Counted from the stretch's first letter, positions 43,835 through 54,039 are shown. The stretch: DNA of 64,000 bases from Actinomycetota bacterium (GCA_005888325.1 VAWU01000024.1:57589-121588), one strand, 5' to 3'. Made by a program: numbers and translations. Notes: generated from the letters alone by a model not told the origin.

Positions 43835-45247
43835 ATGCCCAAGAGCGTGCTCACTCCGCAGGCCGAGAACTTCCCGCAGTGGTACCAGGACGTGGTCGCG
43901 AAGGCGGAGCTGGCCGAGAACGGCCCGGTGCGGGGCACGATGGTGATCCGCCCCTACGGCTACGCCATCTGGGAGCGGCTGCAGCGCGAGCTCGACGACC
44001 GCATCAAGGCCGCCGGTGCGAGCAACGCGTACTTCCCGCTGTTCATCCCCGAGTCCTTCCTACGCAAGGAAGCCGAGCACGTCGAGGGCTTCAGCCCCGA
44101 GCTCGCGGTCGTCACCCACGGCGGGGGCAAGAAGCTCGAAGAGCCGGTCGTCGTGCGCCCCACCAGCGAGACGGTGATCAACGCCTTCTTCTCCAAATGG
44201 GTGCAGAGCTATCGCGACCTGCCCATGCTGCTCAACCAGTGGTGCAACGTCGTGCGCTGGGAGCTGCGGCCGCGTCTCTTCCTCCGCACCACCGAGTTCC
44301 TCTGGCAGGAAGGTCACACCTGTCATGCGTCGGAGGACGACGCCCGCACCTACGCCCTGCGCATCCTGGCCGACGTCTACGAGCAGACGATGACCGACGT
44401 CATGGCCATGCCGGTCCTCGCCGGGATGAAGACGCCCGGCGAGACCTTCGCGGGAGCCGACATCAGCTGGACCTGTGAGGGGATGATGCTCGACGGCAAG
44501 GCGGTGCAGATGGGCACCAGTCACCTCCTGGGCCAGAACTTCGCCCGCGTGTTCGAGACCCAGTTCCTCACCGAGACCGGCGAGCAGGAGTTCGTGTGGC
44601 AGACGTCGTGGGGCGTGTCGACGCGCCTCGTGGGCGCGCTCATCATGGGCCACGGCGACGACAACGGCCTCTGCGTGCCGCCCCGCCTGGCCCCGGTGCA
44701 GGTCGTGGTGCTCGTCGTGCGCGACGAGGAGGGCGTGGGTGAGCGTGCTGCGGCTCTCGCGCAGGAGTTGCGCGACGCGGGAGCACGCGTCGAGCTCGAC
44801 GCGCGCGTCGCCACCTCGTTCGGGCGTCGAGCCGTCGAGTGGGAGCTCAAGGGCGTGCCTGTCCGAGTCGAGCTGGGGCCGCGCGATCTGGCTGCCGGCA
44901 ACGCCAACCTCGTGCGGCGGGACGACAACACCAAGACCGCCGTCCCACTCGTCGGGCTGGGCCGGCGCATCGCTGACGTGCTCGACGACGTCCAGCGCGT
45001 CCTCCACACGCGCGCGCGCTCGTTTCGCGACGACCACACGGTCGAGGCCTCGTCGCTCGATGACGGGCGCGAGGCCGCGCAGTCCGGCTTCGCCCGGTTG
45101 CCGTGGAATCTCGTCGGGGAGGGGCAGGGCGAGGCACGGCTGGCCGAGAAGAGCGTCAGCGTCCGCTGCCTCCAACGGCCGGACGGCTCGGTACCCGCGT
45201 CGCGCGACGAAGCCGACCTCGTCGCCGTCGTCGGCCGGTCCTACTGA
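43835..45247 (+). CDS. proS: Prolyl-tRNA synthetase, short (eukaryote/archaeal-like) type
   Basis: A 470-residue class II synthetase that charges tRNA-Pro. Class II motifs are visible: GTMVIRPYGYAIWERLQ (motif 1), VVRPTSETVINAFFSKW and NVVRWELRPRLFLRTTEFLWQEGHT (motif 2), and the late GVSTRLVGALIMGHGDD (motif 3). The bacterial-type editing insert is absent and an anticodon-binding domain (PVQVVVLVV) and C-terminal extension follow, as in the short ProS type. ATG at 43835 leaves 28 bases to divergent gltX. Confidence 0.95.
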   Translation: MPKSVLTPQAENFPQWYQDVVAKAELAENGPVRGTMVIRPYGYAIWERLQRELDDRIKAAGASNAYFPLFIPESFLRKEAEHVEGFSPELAVVTHGGGKKLEEPVVVRPTSETVINAFFSKWVQSYRDLPMLLNQWCNVVRWELRPRLFLRTTEFLWQEGHTCHASEDDARTYALRILADVYEQTMTDVMAMPVLAGMKTPGETFAGADISWTCEGMMLDGKAVQMGTSHLLGQNFARVFETQFLTETGEQEFVWQTSWGVSTRLVGALIMGHGDDNGLCVPPRLAPVQVVVLVVRDEEGVGERAAALAQELRDAGARVELDARVATSFGRRAVEWELKGVPVRVELGPRDLAAGNANLVRRDDNTKTAVPLVGLGRRIADVLDDVQRVLHTRARSFRDDHTVEASSLDDGREAAQSGFARLPWNLVGEGQGEARLAEKSVSVRCLQRPDGSVPASRDEADLVAVVGRSY

Positions 45248-45281
45248 CCCGCGCCGCCGGACGCGGCGCGCGCGGCGGTCG

Positions 45282-46220
45282 CTACTGGGCTCCCCACCAG
45301 ACATACGTGAGGTTGATGCCCATCACGGCCTGCCACGGCTGGGCGTTGTCGTACTTCGTGGTGAGCTTGTAGCTGTGACCCGCGATCACCTTCTCGTGGA
45401 GCACGCACGCGTTGATCGACATGATGTGCATGAACTCGTCGGGGTGCTCGTACTCCACCACGCTCTTGCAGAGGTTCGTGCCCGTCGTGTCGTCCCTGAG
45501 CGTGTTGCTGATCCCCCCTTCGTGCAGGTGGGCTCCGGTGAAGACGACCATGCCGTCGCGAGCCGCGGTCCACGAGCGCGACCTGTAATAGAAGCTCCCG
45601 GGCCCACCGTTGCCCGGCACGTCGAAGGTCGACCCGCCGCAGCCCGTGACGTCCTGGAACAGCGGCTGCACCGGCCGGGAGTTGGTGGCGTTGGCGCCCG
45701 GTTGGTAGTCGAGCGTGTACTGGATGTAGACGGTCTTGGCGGGGGTGCCGGGCGGGGTCATGTTCATCAGGTGGTAGATGGCGCCCCACTGATCGTTGGC
45801 TCCGACGAGGTAGGCGTACGGTCCCCAGATGGAGATGGGCGTGCGCTCCATCCCCGCGCCGATGAAGCGCTCTCGCCTCCCCGGGCACAGCACGTCGGTA
45901 TGGGCCGAGGTCGTCAGCACGATGTGGTGCAGGTGCACCTTGTCCACCGGCACCGGCGTCCCGTTGGAGTTCACCACGTCGAACCGGGCTCCCTTCAGCC
46001 CGAAGCTGCCCGTGGGACGGGGGAAGCCCGATGCGGGCGACCCCATGACCTCGCCCCCGGCGGCGATCGTGAAGGGCCCGTAGCGGAAGGTCTGGGTGAG
46101 GGTGTCACCCCCACCCGGAGGCGCATTGACGAGTGGCTCGCACGCGGTTCCGACGAGCAGGACGGCCGCTCCCAGCAGCCCCAGAACGGCAAGCCTCCGA
46201 CCGTTGGCCGATACACGCAT
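45282..46220 (-). CDS. SURNod19-like exported lipoprotein
   Basis: A 312-residue exported protein. The signal MRVSANGRRLAVLGLLGAAV ends in a lipobox-like VGTAC, so a lipid anchor at that Cys is likely. The mature domain has FDVVNSNGTPVPVDKVHLHHIVL, GAHLHEGG and several Cys residues, a pattern of the stress-up-regulated Nod19 family and related to copper type II monooxygenase folds. The His pairs could hold copper. No enzyme activity is known. ATG at 46220 is used. It is convergent with proS. Confidence 0.7.
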   Translation of the reverse strand: MRVSANGRRLAVLGLLGAAVLLVGTACEPLVNAPPGGGDTLTQTFRYGPFTIAAGGEVMGSPASGFPRPTGSFGLKGARFDVVNSNGTPVPVDKVHLHHIVLTTSAHTDVLCPGRRERFIGAGMERTPISIWGPYAYLVGANDQWGAIYHLMNMTPPGTPAKTVYIQYTLDYQPGANATNSRPVQPLFQDVTGCGGSTFDVPGNGGPGSFYYRSRSWTAARDGMVVFTGAHLHEGGISNTLRDDTTGTNLCKSVVEYEHPDEFMHIMSINACVLHEKVIAGHSYKLTTKYDNAQPWQAVMGINLTYVWWGAQ

Positions 46221-46351
46221 GGCGCCCCCTTGGCTCGTGCTCGATCTCCCGTGCCGCCGTGTGGCGCCACGAGTCTGAATCACAAATGTGAGGAAAGCAT
46301 GACCTCGCCCGGCCTGCGCCTGCCGAGCTCGGGTCCGCGAAGGTCGGCCCG

Positions 46352-46819
46352 TCAGGCCGGAGCCATCGGCGTGACCTCCACGTAGACGGAGGCGACCTGC
46401 TGCCCCAGCTGTGTATACAGCCGGCGACCGAGCCCGTAGTTCGCCTGCAGACACCGTTCGGCGTCGGCCGCCTCTTCGATCGGCAGGACCCTCGCGGTGC
46501 CGACGAGCGGCGCCGAGAGCGGCCGTCCTCGCGTGGTTGCGGCGGCAATGCGCACCTGGGGGTTACGCCCGATGCGCTTCACCTTGGCGGTGGCTGCCCC
46601 TGTGTGGAAATAGAGCTTGCCGTTTCCGGTTCCGAACCACAGCGGTGATGGCACGGGCTCACCGCTCTTCTTGTAGGTCACCAGCACGCAGTACTTGCGC
46701 CCCTGAAGGTCGGCGAGGCTGCCCGTCGGCGCCATCTCCGCGACGTCCTGCGCCTTCGAGCTTCGCATCCAGTCGTAGAAGCGGTCGCTCGATCGGGCGA
46801 ACCGTTCGCTCAAGCTCAT
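46352..46819 (-). CDS. PPOX-class F420-dependent oxidoreductase
   Basis: A 155-residue split-barrel protein: LQGRKYCVLVTYKKSGEPVPSPLWFGTGNGKLYFHTG is the cofactor-binding half, followed by KVKRIGRNPQVRIAAATTRG and a C-terminal VASVYVEVTPM strand. The short N-terminal helix (RFARSSDRFYDWMRS) is charged. ATG at 46819 is used, as the 34-residue in-frame extension to 46921 is atypical. The cofactor assignment is by family. Confidence 0.86.
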   Translation of the reverse strand: MSLSERFARSSDRFYDWMRSSKAQDVAEMAPTGSLADLQGRKYCVLVTYKKSGEPVPSPLWFGTGNGKLYFHTGAATAKVKRIGRNPQVRIAAATTRGRPLSAPLVGTARVLPIEEAADAERCLQANYGLGRRLYTQLGQQVASVYVEVTPMAPA

Positions 46820-46917
46820 GGGCAAGACGATGGTGCCCGACGACGCAGCGCCGCAAGTTCGCTCCCCGTGGTTCAGCCGGCCAACGCGGACCCCCCCGAT
46901 CGAGCGGGCGCCGCATG

Positions 46918-49212
46918 TCATCCCGCGGCGGCCGCGGGGTGGTGTTCGAGCGCGGGAGCACAGTCGGGCAGCTGGCCGGGTCCCCGCACGAGCTGTGAGC
47001 GCACCAGCACCTCGAAGCGCGCCGCGCTGAGTGGCGGGCTGAACAGGAACCCCTGCACCTGATCACAGCCCGACGCGTGGAGGAAGGCAAGTTGGTCGGC
47101 CGTCTCCACCCCCTCGGCGACGACGCTGAGCCCGAGCCCGTGTGCCATGGCGATCACCGCCGCCACGATGGACTCACCACGGTTGCGTTGCCCGATTCGA
47201 CTGACGAAGGACCTGTCGATCTTCAACACGTCGATGGGCAGCTGCGTGAGGTGACTCAGCGACGAGTAACCGGTGCCGAAATCGTCGATCGCGCAGCGCA
47301 CGCCCATGGCGCGGATGTCCTCCAGGACCGACACGGTGAGCTCGAGATGGTCGAGCGCAGCCGTCTCGGTCACTTCCAACTCGAGCGCGCGGCCCGGCAG
47401 CTGGTGGCGCCGGAGCGCGGAGGCGACGAGGGCGGCGAGCGGGGAGCCCACGAACTGTCGCGGCGAGAGGTTGACGGCCAGCGGAAGAGCACGGAGACCG
47501 CTGGTCGACCAGATCTGGGCCTGCGCGCAGGCCAGCTCGAGCACGCGTTCACCCAGCGCAGTGATCAGCCCCGTGTCCTCGGCGAGGGTGATGAACTCGC
47601 CGGGGCCGAGCACCCCCCGGTCGGGATGGCGCCACCGCACGAGTGCCTCCGCCCCCGTCACCGCGCCCGTGTGCAGGGAGACCTTGGGTTGGAAACGCAG
47701 CTCGAGCTCGTCGTTCTCGATGGCCCGCAGCAGCCGGCGCTCCGCGTCGACGCGGGCTTGAACCAAGGCATGGAGCTCGGCGCTGTAGACGGCGACGCCT
47801 CCACGCCCCACGTCTTTGGCTTGGTACATGGCGCTGTCCGCCGCGGTGAGCAGCGCTGACGCGTCGGCCGCGTCGTCTGGAAACACGGCGACCCCGATGC
47901 TGGGTGTGACCGGCACGGTGTAGGTGCCCGCCTCGAAGTGTTCCTCGAAGGCCGCGAGGAGGCGTTCGGCCACGGCGACCGCGTCACCCGGTGCGCGCAA
48001 GTGCGGCAGCAGGACCACGAACTCATCCCCTCCCAGGCGCGCCACGGTGTCCTCGTCGCGCAGGAGCTCGCCGATCCTGGCTGCGACGGCTTGGAGGACG
48101 AGATCCCCGCAGGCGTGGCCCAGTCGGTCGTTGATGGCCTTGAAGCCGTCGAGATCCAGGAACAGCAGTGCCACCGCGGTGCCACCCCGGCGGGCATGGG
48201 CGAGCGCACGTTCGAGGCGGTCGTCCAACAAGGTGCGATTGGGGAGGCCCGTGAGCCCGTCGTGCTCGGCGCGGTGCTCGACGCTCGCCCGGTCCCACAG
48301 CAGGTCGGCCAGGTGCGCGGCGATGACCACCGCCAACACGGCCGATCCCACGGGAAACGTCAACGCGGTACGGGGGGCTCGGAACGCCAGCGCGACGGCG
48401 GCCGGCGCGATCACCGCGATGCCGACGAGGACCAGGTGCGCCCGGCTGAACTTGGGCGGGTCCTGCGCGAGCGGTTCGAACAGGTGCTCCATGGAGGGAT
48501 GAAGCGCCGCCGCGCCCCAGGCCCCGAACGACAGCACGCGTAGCACCTCGATCGTCGGGCTCGTCCAAGGCAGCGACCACGTGGCCGCGGCGGCCTGGAG
48601 GCCATGAGCCCCGAACAGCCCCAGGAACCCGATGAGCAGGTAGAGGTAGCTGTCGGGGCGCTCACCGGGCAGGCTCATGAGGCGTCCGGTGACCACGAGC
48701 ACGGCGACATCGGCTGCAGGGAGTGCGATGGCCGCGAGCATCACCGGGAACGGCACGGGCTGCCCTGCGTGCGACAACAGTGCCCACGCGCACAGCCCGA
48801 ACGCCAAGGCGAGCAGGCCCGCCTCGACGACGATGTCGCCGCTCCGTCCTCGTCGCCGGCCCTGCACCATCCGCACCACGGCGCTGAGCGTGACGGGATA
48901 GCCGACCAAGGCGACGAGTGCGGTCAGGACGAAGACAGTCGACGTCATGGGGACGATCGATCGCGCCGCGTCACTCATCACCACGGCCCCGAGCCCCACG
49001 CCCAGGAGGAGTACCGGCTCCACCGGTCCCGCCGCGGCCGGCAACGGCCGCCCAGAGCGATGCCGGCGCAGGCCGAGCGCCACACAAACAAGCGTTGCGA
49101 GTCCCATGGCGGTCAGCAGGCGGGTTGACGCCGCGACGCTGTGGGCCCGGGTCGTCCACGCCGCGGCTCCTACCGCCAAGATCAGTGGGGTACGCCAGGC
49201 GACGCCGTCCAT
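46918..49212 (-). CDS. Membrane GGDEF-EAL bifunctional cyclic di-GMP enzyme
   Basis: A 764-residue membrane protein. About eight helices occupy residues 1-310. The GGDEF domain has [37 protein letters not shown] and intact GGDEF, with an RDED I-site five residues before it. The EAL domain has [40 protein letters not shown] and LKIDRSFV, all intact. It can therefore make or degrade cyclic di-GMP. The start ATG 49212 (MDGVAWRTP) is preferred to 49239. Confidence 0.92.
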   Translation of the reverse strand: MDGVAWRTPLILAVGAAAWTTRAHSVAASTRLLTAMGLATLVCVALGLRRHRSGRPLPAAAGPVEPVLLLGVGLGAVVMSDAARSIVPMTSTVFVLTALVALVGYPVTLSAVVRMVQGRRRGRSGDIVVEAGLLALAFGLCAWALLSHAGQPVPFPVMLAAIALPAADVAVLVVTGRLMSLPGERPDSYLYLLIGFLGLFGAHGLQAAAATWSLPWTSPTIEVLRVLSFGAWGAAALHPSMEHLFEPLAQDPPKFSRAHLVLVGIAVIAPAAVALAFRAPRTALTFPVGSAVLAVVIAAHLADLLWDRASVEHRAEHDGLTGLPNRTLLDDRLERALAHARRGGTAVALLFLDLDGFKAINDRLGHACGDLVLQAVAARIGELLRDEDTVARLGGDEFVVLLPHLRAPGDAVAVAERLLAAFEEHFEAGTYTVPVTPSIGVAVFPDDAADASALLTAADSAMYQAKDVGRGGVAVYSAELHALVQARVDAERRLLRAIENDELELRFQPKVSLHTGAVTGAEALVRWRHPDRGVLGPGEFITLAEDTGLITALGERVLELACAQAQIWSTSGLRALPLAVNLSPRQFVGSPLAALVASALRRHQLPGRALELEVTETAALDHLELTVSVLEDIRAMGVRCAIDDFGTGYSSLSHLTQLPIDVLKIDRSFVSRIGQRNRGESIVAAVIAMAHGLGLSVVAEGVETADQLAFLHASGCDQVQGFLFSPPLSAARFEVLVRSQLVRGPGQLPDCAPALEHHPAAAAG

Positions 49213-49285
49213 ATCCCGAACATCGGTGCACGAGTGCACAAGATTGAACGACTGGATTCTCGGGGTCGTTCGGGGCGCAGACCCC

Positions 49286-50510
49286 TTACGGGCGCTTGGT
49301 GAACTGCACCGGCATGCGTTTGATGCCGTGGATGAAGGCCGACTGGAGCATGTCGGGGGGGCCGGTCACCTCGATGTCGGGCAGACGGCGGAAGAGCTCG
49401 TCGAACATCACCCCGATCTCCCGGCGGGCCAGGTGGGCGCCGAGGCAGAAATGCGGGCCGCCGGCGCCGAACCCGACGTGCTCGTTCGGCGTGCGCCGGA
49501 CGTCGAAGCGGTCGGGGTCGTCGAACTTCGACGCATCGCGGTTGGCCGAGTTGTACCAGAGGACGACCTTCTCGCCTTCGCCGATCTCCTGACCGCCGAT
49601 CACGGTCTCCCGGCTGACCGTGCGGCGGAAGTGGATCACGGGGGTGGACCAACGCACGATCTCCTCGACCGCGGTCGGAGTGACGGCCGGGTTCTCCATC
49701 CAGATGCGGCGCTGGTCGGGATGGTCGGTGAGCGCCTTCATGCCGTGGCTGATGGCGGTGCGGGTCGTCTCGTTCCCGGCGACGACGAGGAGGATGAAGA
49801 AGGACCCGAACTCCTGGGTGGTGAGGGCTTCGCCCTCCACGTCGGCGGTCGCCCGGCTCGGTCAGCTTCCGCTCGCCGAGCTCCATGGCGAACTGGTACA
49901 GCTCCATCGCCGCCGCCATCAGGTCCTCGAGGCTGTTGACGTACTCGGGATCGCCGACGCCGAGGATCGTGTTGGTGAGCTCGAAGATGCGGCCGTAGTG
50001 CGATGCGGGGATACCCATCATGTCGCAGATGATCTGCAGCGGCAGGGCGGCGGCGATCTCCTGAACGAAGTCGCACTCGCCGAGCGGCGCGACGCGATCG
50101 ACGATCTCACGCGCCTTGACGCGCACCGTGTCACCCAGGCTCGTCACCATCTTCGGTGTGAAGCCGCGGTTGACGATGCCGCGCAGCTTGGCGTGACGCG
50201 GATCGTCCATCGAGATCATCGAGCCGAAGAACTCGCTGATCTCGACGGGCATGTCGCCGATGTTCACGCCCTTGCCCGACACGAACACGTCGGGTCGCCG
50301 GCTCGCGGTCCACACATCGTCGTACCGCGTGAGCGACCAGTAACCGGGCCCACGCGGCATCGGTTCGAACTCGGGCTCGGCGAAGAACGCGACGGGCCGT
50401 TCCGTCCGCAGCGTGGCGAACGCCGCTTCGCGCTCGGCCTCGGGCCGGATCCAGAACTCGGGGTCGGACAGGTCGATCTCGTCGACCTCGAGGTGTGTCA
50501 CGGACGTCAT
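49286..50510 (-). pseudogene. Cytochrome P450 with a frameshift (CYP125/142/124-like)
   Basis: Two frames together make one P450. The N-terminal frame (ATG 50510) runs through YWSLTRYDDVWTASRRPDVF and GMISMDDPRHAKLRGIVNRGFTP to ELGERKLTEPGD. The C-terminal frame continues ADVEGEALTTQEFGSFFILLVVAGNETTRTAI and holds the haem loop FGAGGPHFCLGAHLARRE. The break is near 49850, where about 8 codons (less one base) appear to be missing, giving a net shift. If real, the haem half would not be made from this start, so the protein is lost. A sequence error is possible, because all motifs are otherwise perfect. Confidence 0.85.
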
Positions 50511-50619
50511 GGACGGAGTCTCTCGCGCACGGCTCGCCGGCGTCTCGGGGCAGCACGCGGCCGCCCGGCCGGCCGCTCGGGATTGACGGTGGCCCGGAAT
50601 TTCATAAACACTCACGTTG

Positions 50620-51606
50620 ATGAAGTACGTGCCGTACCAGCGGCTGGGGGAACGCCCGAACGTGATCGTCGACGGTGCCGCCAACGCCGACACGGTGCTC
50701 ACGCTCTCGCACTGGCCGCACAGCCCCACGCCCGCCGAGCTCAGCGCCGACCTCTCGGCCGAGATCGTCTTCCGCTATCTCGAGCGACCCGAGCTGCACG
50801 TGGCAGTCGACGCGGTGTCCAACAACCACTTCGACGAGGACGGGCTCGTCGGAGTGTGGGCGATGGTGAACCCCGACGAGGCGCAGCAGCGGCGCGACCG
50901 GCTGGTCGACATCGCGGCCGCGGGTGACTTCGCCACCTACCGCGACCGGCGCGCGGCGCGCGCCGCGTTCACCCTCGCGGCGTTCGCCGACCCGGATCAA
51001 TCGCCCTTGGGCGCCGCCGTCTTCGCGGTCGACTACCCGGAGCTGGTCGCGACGTTGTTCGACGAGCTGCTGCCACGACTCGGCGACATCTGTGACCGCG
51101 TCGACGACTACCGCGCCCTGTGGGAGGCGGAGGACACCGCGCTGACCGAGAGCGAGGCCGCGATCGAGAGCGGCGCGGCGGTCATCGAGGAGCTGCCGGC
51201 CCTCGACCTCGCGGTCGTCACGATTCCCGAGGAGCTCGACCTGCGTCGCGTGCACCGCTTCACCCAGCGGCGTACGGAAGCGATCCACCCGATGGCAGTC
51301 CACAACGCGACCAATCGGTTCCGCGTGCTCGTCGTGCAGGGACGCAGCTTCAGGTTCCACTACCGGTACGAGAGTTGGGTGCAGTACGTCTCGCGCAAGC
51401 CGCTCCCGCGCGTCGACCTCGCGCCGCTCGTCACTCGACTCTCGGAGCTCGAGCGAAACGGTCGGTGGCGGGCGGACGGGGTGGACGCGATCACCCCCGT
51501 GCTGCAGCTCGATGGTGCCGACGAATCGAGCATCGACCTCACGACGTTTCGCGCTGAGCTCGAACGCCACCTCGCCGGCGCGCCTCCGGCCTGGGACCCG
51601 TACTGA
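50620..51606 (+). CDS. DUF6687-type conserved hypothetical protein
   Basis: A 328-residue cytoplasmic protein. The N-terminus has NVIVDGAANADTVLTLSHWP, then ELHVAVDAVSNNHFDEDGLVGVWAMV; the C-terminal half has RFHYRYESWVQYVSRKPLPRVDLAPLV. The D...N-HFD-D pattern recalls DHH-type phosphoesterases, but the rest does not, so this is only a visual similarity. The family (DUF6687) has no known function. ATG at 50620 is used; TTG 50617 is also in frame. The gene is divergent from the P450. Confidence 0.72.
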   Translation: MKYVPYQRLGERPNVIVDGAANADTVLTLSHWPHSPTPAELSADLSAEIVFRYLERPELHVAVDAVSNNHFDEDGLVGVWAMVNPDEAQQRRDRLVDIAAAGDFATYRDRRAARAAFTLAAFADPDQSPLGAAVFAVDYPELVATLFDELLPRLGDICDRVDDYRALWEAEDTALTESEAAIESGAAVIEELPALDLAVVTIPEELDLRRVHRFTQRRTEAIHPMAVHNATNRFRVLVVQGRSFRFHYRYESWVQYVSRKPLPRVDLAPLVTRLSELERNGRWRADGVDAITPVLQLDGADESSIDLTTFRAELERHLAGAPPAWDPY

Positions 51607-51608
51607 GA

Positions 51609-52454
51609 TCAGGCGCTCGACAGGTGGTCGAGGAGGAGCCGGTTGAGCTCGTCGGCTGCCTCCTCCGGTATCCAGTGGCTCACGCCCTCGAGCACCTCGA
51701 AGCGGTACGGCCCCTCGACGTGGTCGACCGTCGCCTCCGCGCCCTCGCGCCCGAGCGCGACGTCGGCGGTGCTCCACACGAACATCGTCGGCGTGGTGAT
51801 GGGCCCGAGCCGGTCGATCGCGGCGGCCTCGGCCGCGCGGTACCAGTTGAGCGCAGCCGACATCGCACCGGGCTCGCGCATGCGCCGCACGTAGGTGTCG
51901 ACGTCGCCGCTGAGCCCGGTGCCCGCGAGCATGACGCGCAGCCGGGTTGCGTCATCCTCGAGCAGCAGCTCCTCCGCTTTGCCCTCCTGGCGGAACACGT
52001 CGACGTAGCTCGACCGTTGCCGCTGGTCGTCACCGTGGAGCGCGCGGGCGAACGCCGCGGGGTGCGGGACCGACAACGCGGTGAGCGAACGCAGCCGCTG
52101 CGGGTGGCGTCCGGCCACGTGCCACGCGACCGCTGCGCCCCAGTCGTGACCCACCAGGTGGAACCGGTCCGCGCCCAGCTGGTCGGCCATCCCGACCACG
52201 TCGGCCACCAGAGGCTCGATCCCCTAGTGCTCCACGCCGACCGGGCGGGCCCGGGGCGAGTACCCCCGCTGGTCAGGCGCGACGGCGCGATAGCCGGCCG
52301 CGCCGAGGGGGCCCAACTGGGCGCGCCACTCGTGGCTGCTCTGCGGGAAGCCGTGCAGCAGCAGGACGAGCTCGCCGTCTGGTGGCCCCACCGCCAGGGC
52401 GTCGAACGTGAGCCGGCCCACGGCGAGCTCGAGGCGCTCCGGACCGGGCGGCAT
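51609..52454 (-). pseudogene. Epoxide-hydrolase-like alpha/beta-hydrolase with in-frame TAG
   Basis: One frame from ATG 52454 to 51609 is cut by TAG at 52226-52224. Before it are LVLLLHGFPQSSHEWRAQL and VAPDQRGYSPRARP; after it GMADQLGADRFHLVGHDWGAAVAWHVAG and the catalytic His in GVSHWIPEEA. Both halves belong to one epoxide-hydrolase-type protein of ~280 residues, with Asp (GHDWG) as nucleophile. Two base changes (TAC CGG to TAG GGG) would explain the stop. The upstream fragment alone lacks the nucleophile. Read-through or a sequence error are alternatives. Confidence 0.8.
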
Positions 52455-52496
52455 GGCCGGGGAGGCTATCGAGGGCCACGCACTACCGTCGGAGAC

Positions 52497-52931
52497 GTGA
52501 GCGCGTCACAGCTCGAGCAGCGGGTCCGCCTGCTCCCGTCGGTCCGCTCGTGCTCGATCGACGACCGCCGCGTCACCGTCCTGGTCGATCTGGCGACCGA
52601 CCGCCGCAACGTCGCCGCGGGCGTCGCCTACATCCTCGCCGACCTCGGCATCGAGCGAACGGTGAACGTGCTCGGCGGCACGAGCCCCGCGGCCGAGGTG
52701 CTGCCCGCAGCCGCGCCGCGATCGGTGTGGCTCGTGCTCGTCGGGGTTGCTGCGCTCGTCCTCATGGTGCTCGGCGTGGTGGTGCTGATCGCCGACAATC
52801 GCGGGTCGTCGGACAGACCCGACCGCGCCCGCAAGCGACCACCGAATGCCACCACCACCGTCGCGGTCCCGCCGTCGGTCACGAGTCCTCCGACGTTCCC
52901 GCCCGACTGGCAACTTCGGCCCGGCCCGTGA
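52497..52931 (+). CDS. Single-pass membrane protein of unknown family
   Basis: A 144-residue protein with an N-terminal ~60-residue alpha/beta domain (SVRSCSIDDRRVTVLVDLATDRRNVAAGVAYILADLGIERTVNVL), one membrane helix (WLVLVGVAALVLMVLGVVVLIAD) and a Pro/Thr-rich tail. The small domain has a ferredoxin-like feel. GTG at 52497 has GGAG nearby, though very close. No family recognised. It is divergent from the hydrolase pseudogene. Confidence 0.65.
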   Translation: MSASQLEQRVRLLPSVRSCSIDDRRVTVLVDLATDRRNVAAGVAYILADLGIERTVNVLGGTSPAAEVLPAAAPRSVWLVLVGVAALVLMVLGVVVLIADNRGSSDRPDRARKRPPNATTTVAVPPSVTSPPTFPPDWQLRPGP

Positions 52932-53067
52932 ACGCGCGCCGCGAACGGTCCACGACGCACCCACGGTCGATCCCGTACCATGCGACTGTCATCGCTCGTT
53001 CGGCGCCGGCGCTCTTCGGTTCGTCCAGTGGTTGCGGGCCGCCCTCACCGTCCGCAGAGGAGGGGTT

Positions 53068-53982
53068 GTGGAGATCCAGCGGGGGTTGGGGAGAGGTTTG
53101 GGAGCGCTCTTCCCGTCCACCCAGGCGGGTGAGGGTGACGCGTCGACGACCGGCACCGCGCCGACGGAACGCGAGCTGAGCGTGGCCATGGCCCCGACCG
53201 ACCTCGGCGTCGTCATCCAGGACGTGATCTACGCGGGGCTCGACGCGCTCCTCGCGGCGATGCCGCTCGACCTCTGCGCATACCTGCACCTCGCGGAGGC
53301 GACCGGTCCTCAGCTCTACCTCCGCACACCCGACCTCTCGTCGATGGACGCCAACGAATGCTTCGCACTGTTCGGCGCGCTACGCGATGCGCTCGACGCC
53401 AACGAGGAGGACGACAGCCCGCTCGAGGTCCGCGGGTTTCACGCGCTGCGCATGAACACTCCCGGGCCTCGGTCGCGCGGACTCCACGTCGTCGGTCGAC
53501 GCGCGGACGAGCTCGACGAGCGTGAACGCGAGCTGGCCGGGCGCCTGAGCCACGCGTTGGGCGCAGCCACCCACGCGCTCGAAGCGGTGGGCCCAGCGTC
53601 GGGCGAGCCCACGCTACGGCTCTCGGTCGAGGTGGTCGAAGGCGGACCGCAGGCCGACATCTCCCTGGAGGCGGGCGGGGAGACGCGCACCGGGCGCGGC
53701 ACTGCGGAGTCGCCGTTCGAAGCCGTCGCCCGGGCGGTGCTCGACGCCTTTCGCGGCGAGTTCCAGCTCGTCCACGCGGGCCTGCAGGAGGCGGGCGGCG
53801 AGCGGGTGGCGCTCGTGATCGTCGAGGACGTGCTCGCCGAGCGGGGCCTCGGGTCGGCCCTGGGCCAGGACCCCCTGCAGGCCACCGCGGCCGCCGCCCT
53901 CGAGGCGGTCGGCCGGGTGCGGGACGCGAGCGCCCGGGCCCGGCGCGACAGGCGCATGGGCACCTTCCCGCCCTCCCCCTGA
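53068..53982 (+). CDS. Cytoplasmic protein with ParB-like N-terminal box and GAF-like domain
   Basis: A 304-residue soluble protein. Its N-terminus, QRGLGRGLGALFPS, matches the motif that starts chromosomal ParB proteins and touches ParA, yet no ParB helix-turn-helix or CTPase domain follows. Residues ~45-175 look GAF-like (VIQDVIYAGLDALLAAMPLDLCAYLHL ... GLHVVGRRADELDERERELAGRL). The last ~120 residues are an alpha/beta unit (TLRLSVEVVEGGPQADISLEAGG; GTAESPFEAVARAVLDAF) like an ACT or LeuA-regulatory fold. GTG at 53068 has GAGGAGGGG upstream. Function unknown. Confidence 0.78.
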   Translation: MEIQRGLGRGLGALFPSTQAGEGDASTTGTAPTERELSVAMAPTDLGVVIQDVIYAGLDALLAAMPLDLCAYLHLAEATGPQLYLRTPDLSSMDANECFALFGALRDALDANEEDDSPLEVRGFHALRMNTPGPRSRGLHVVGRRADELDERERELAGRLSHALGAATHALEAVGPASGEPTLRLSVEVVEGGPQADISLEAGGETRTGRGTAESPFEAVARAVLDAFRGEFQLVHAGLQEAGGERVALVIVEDVLAERGLGSALGQDPLQATAAAALEAVGRVRDASARARRDRRMGTFPPSP

Positions 53983-54039
53983 CCCAGCCCCGGCCCGAGG
54001 TAGGCTGCCGCGTCGACCGAACCGGAGGGGGTTCGCGGA

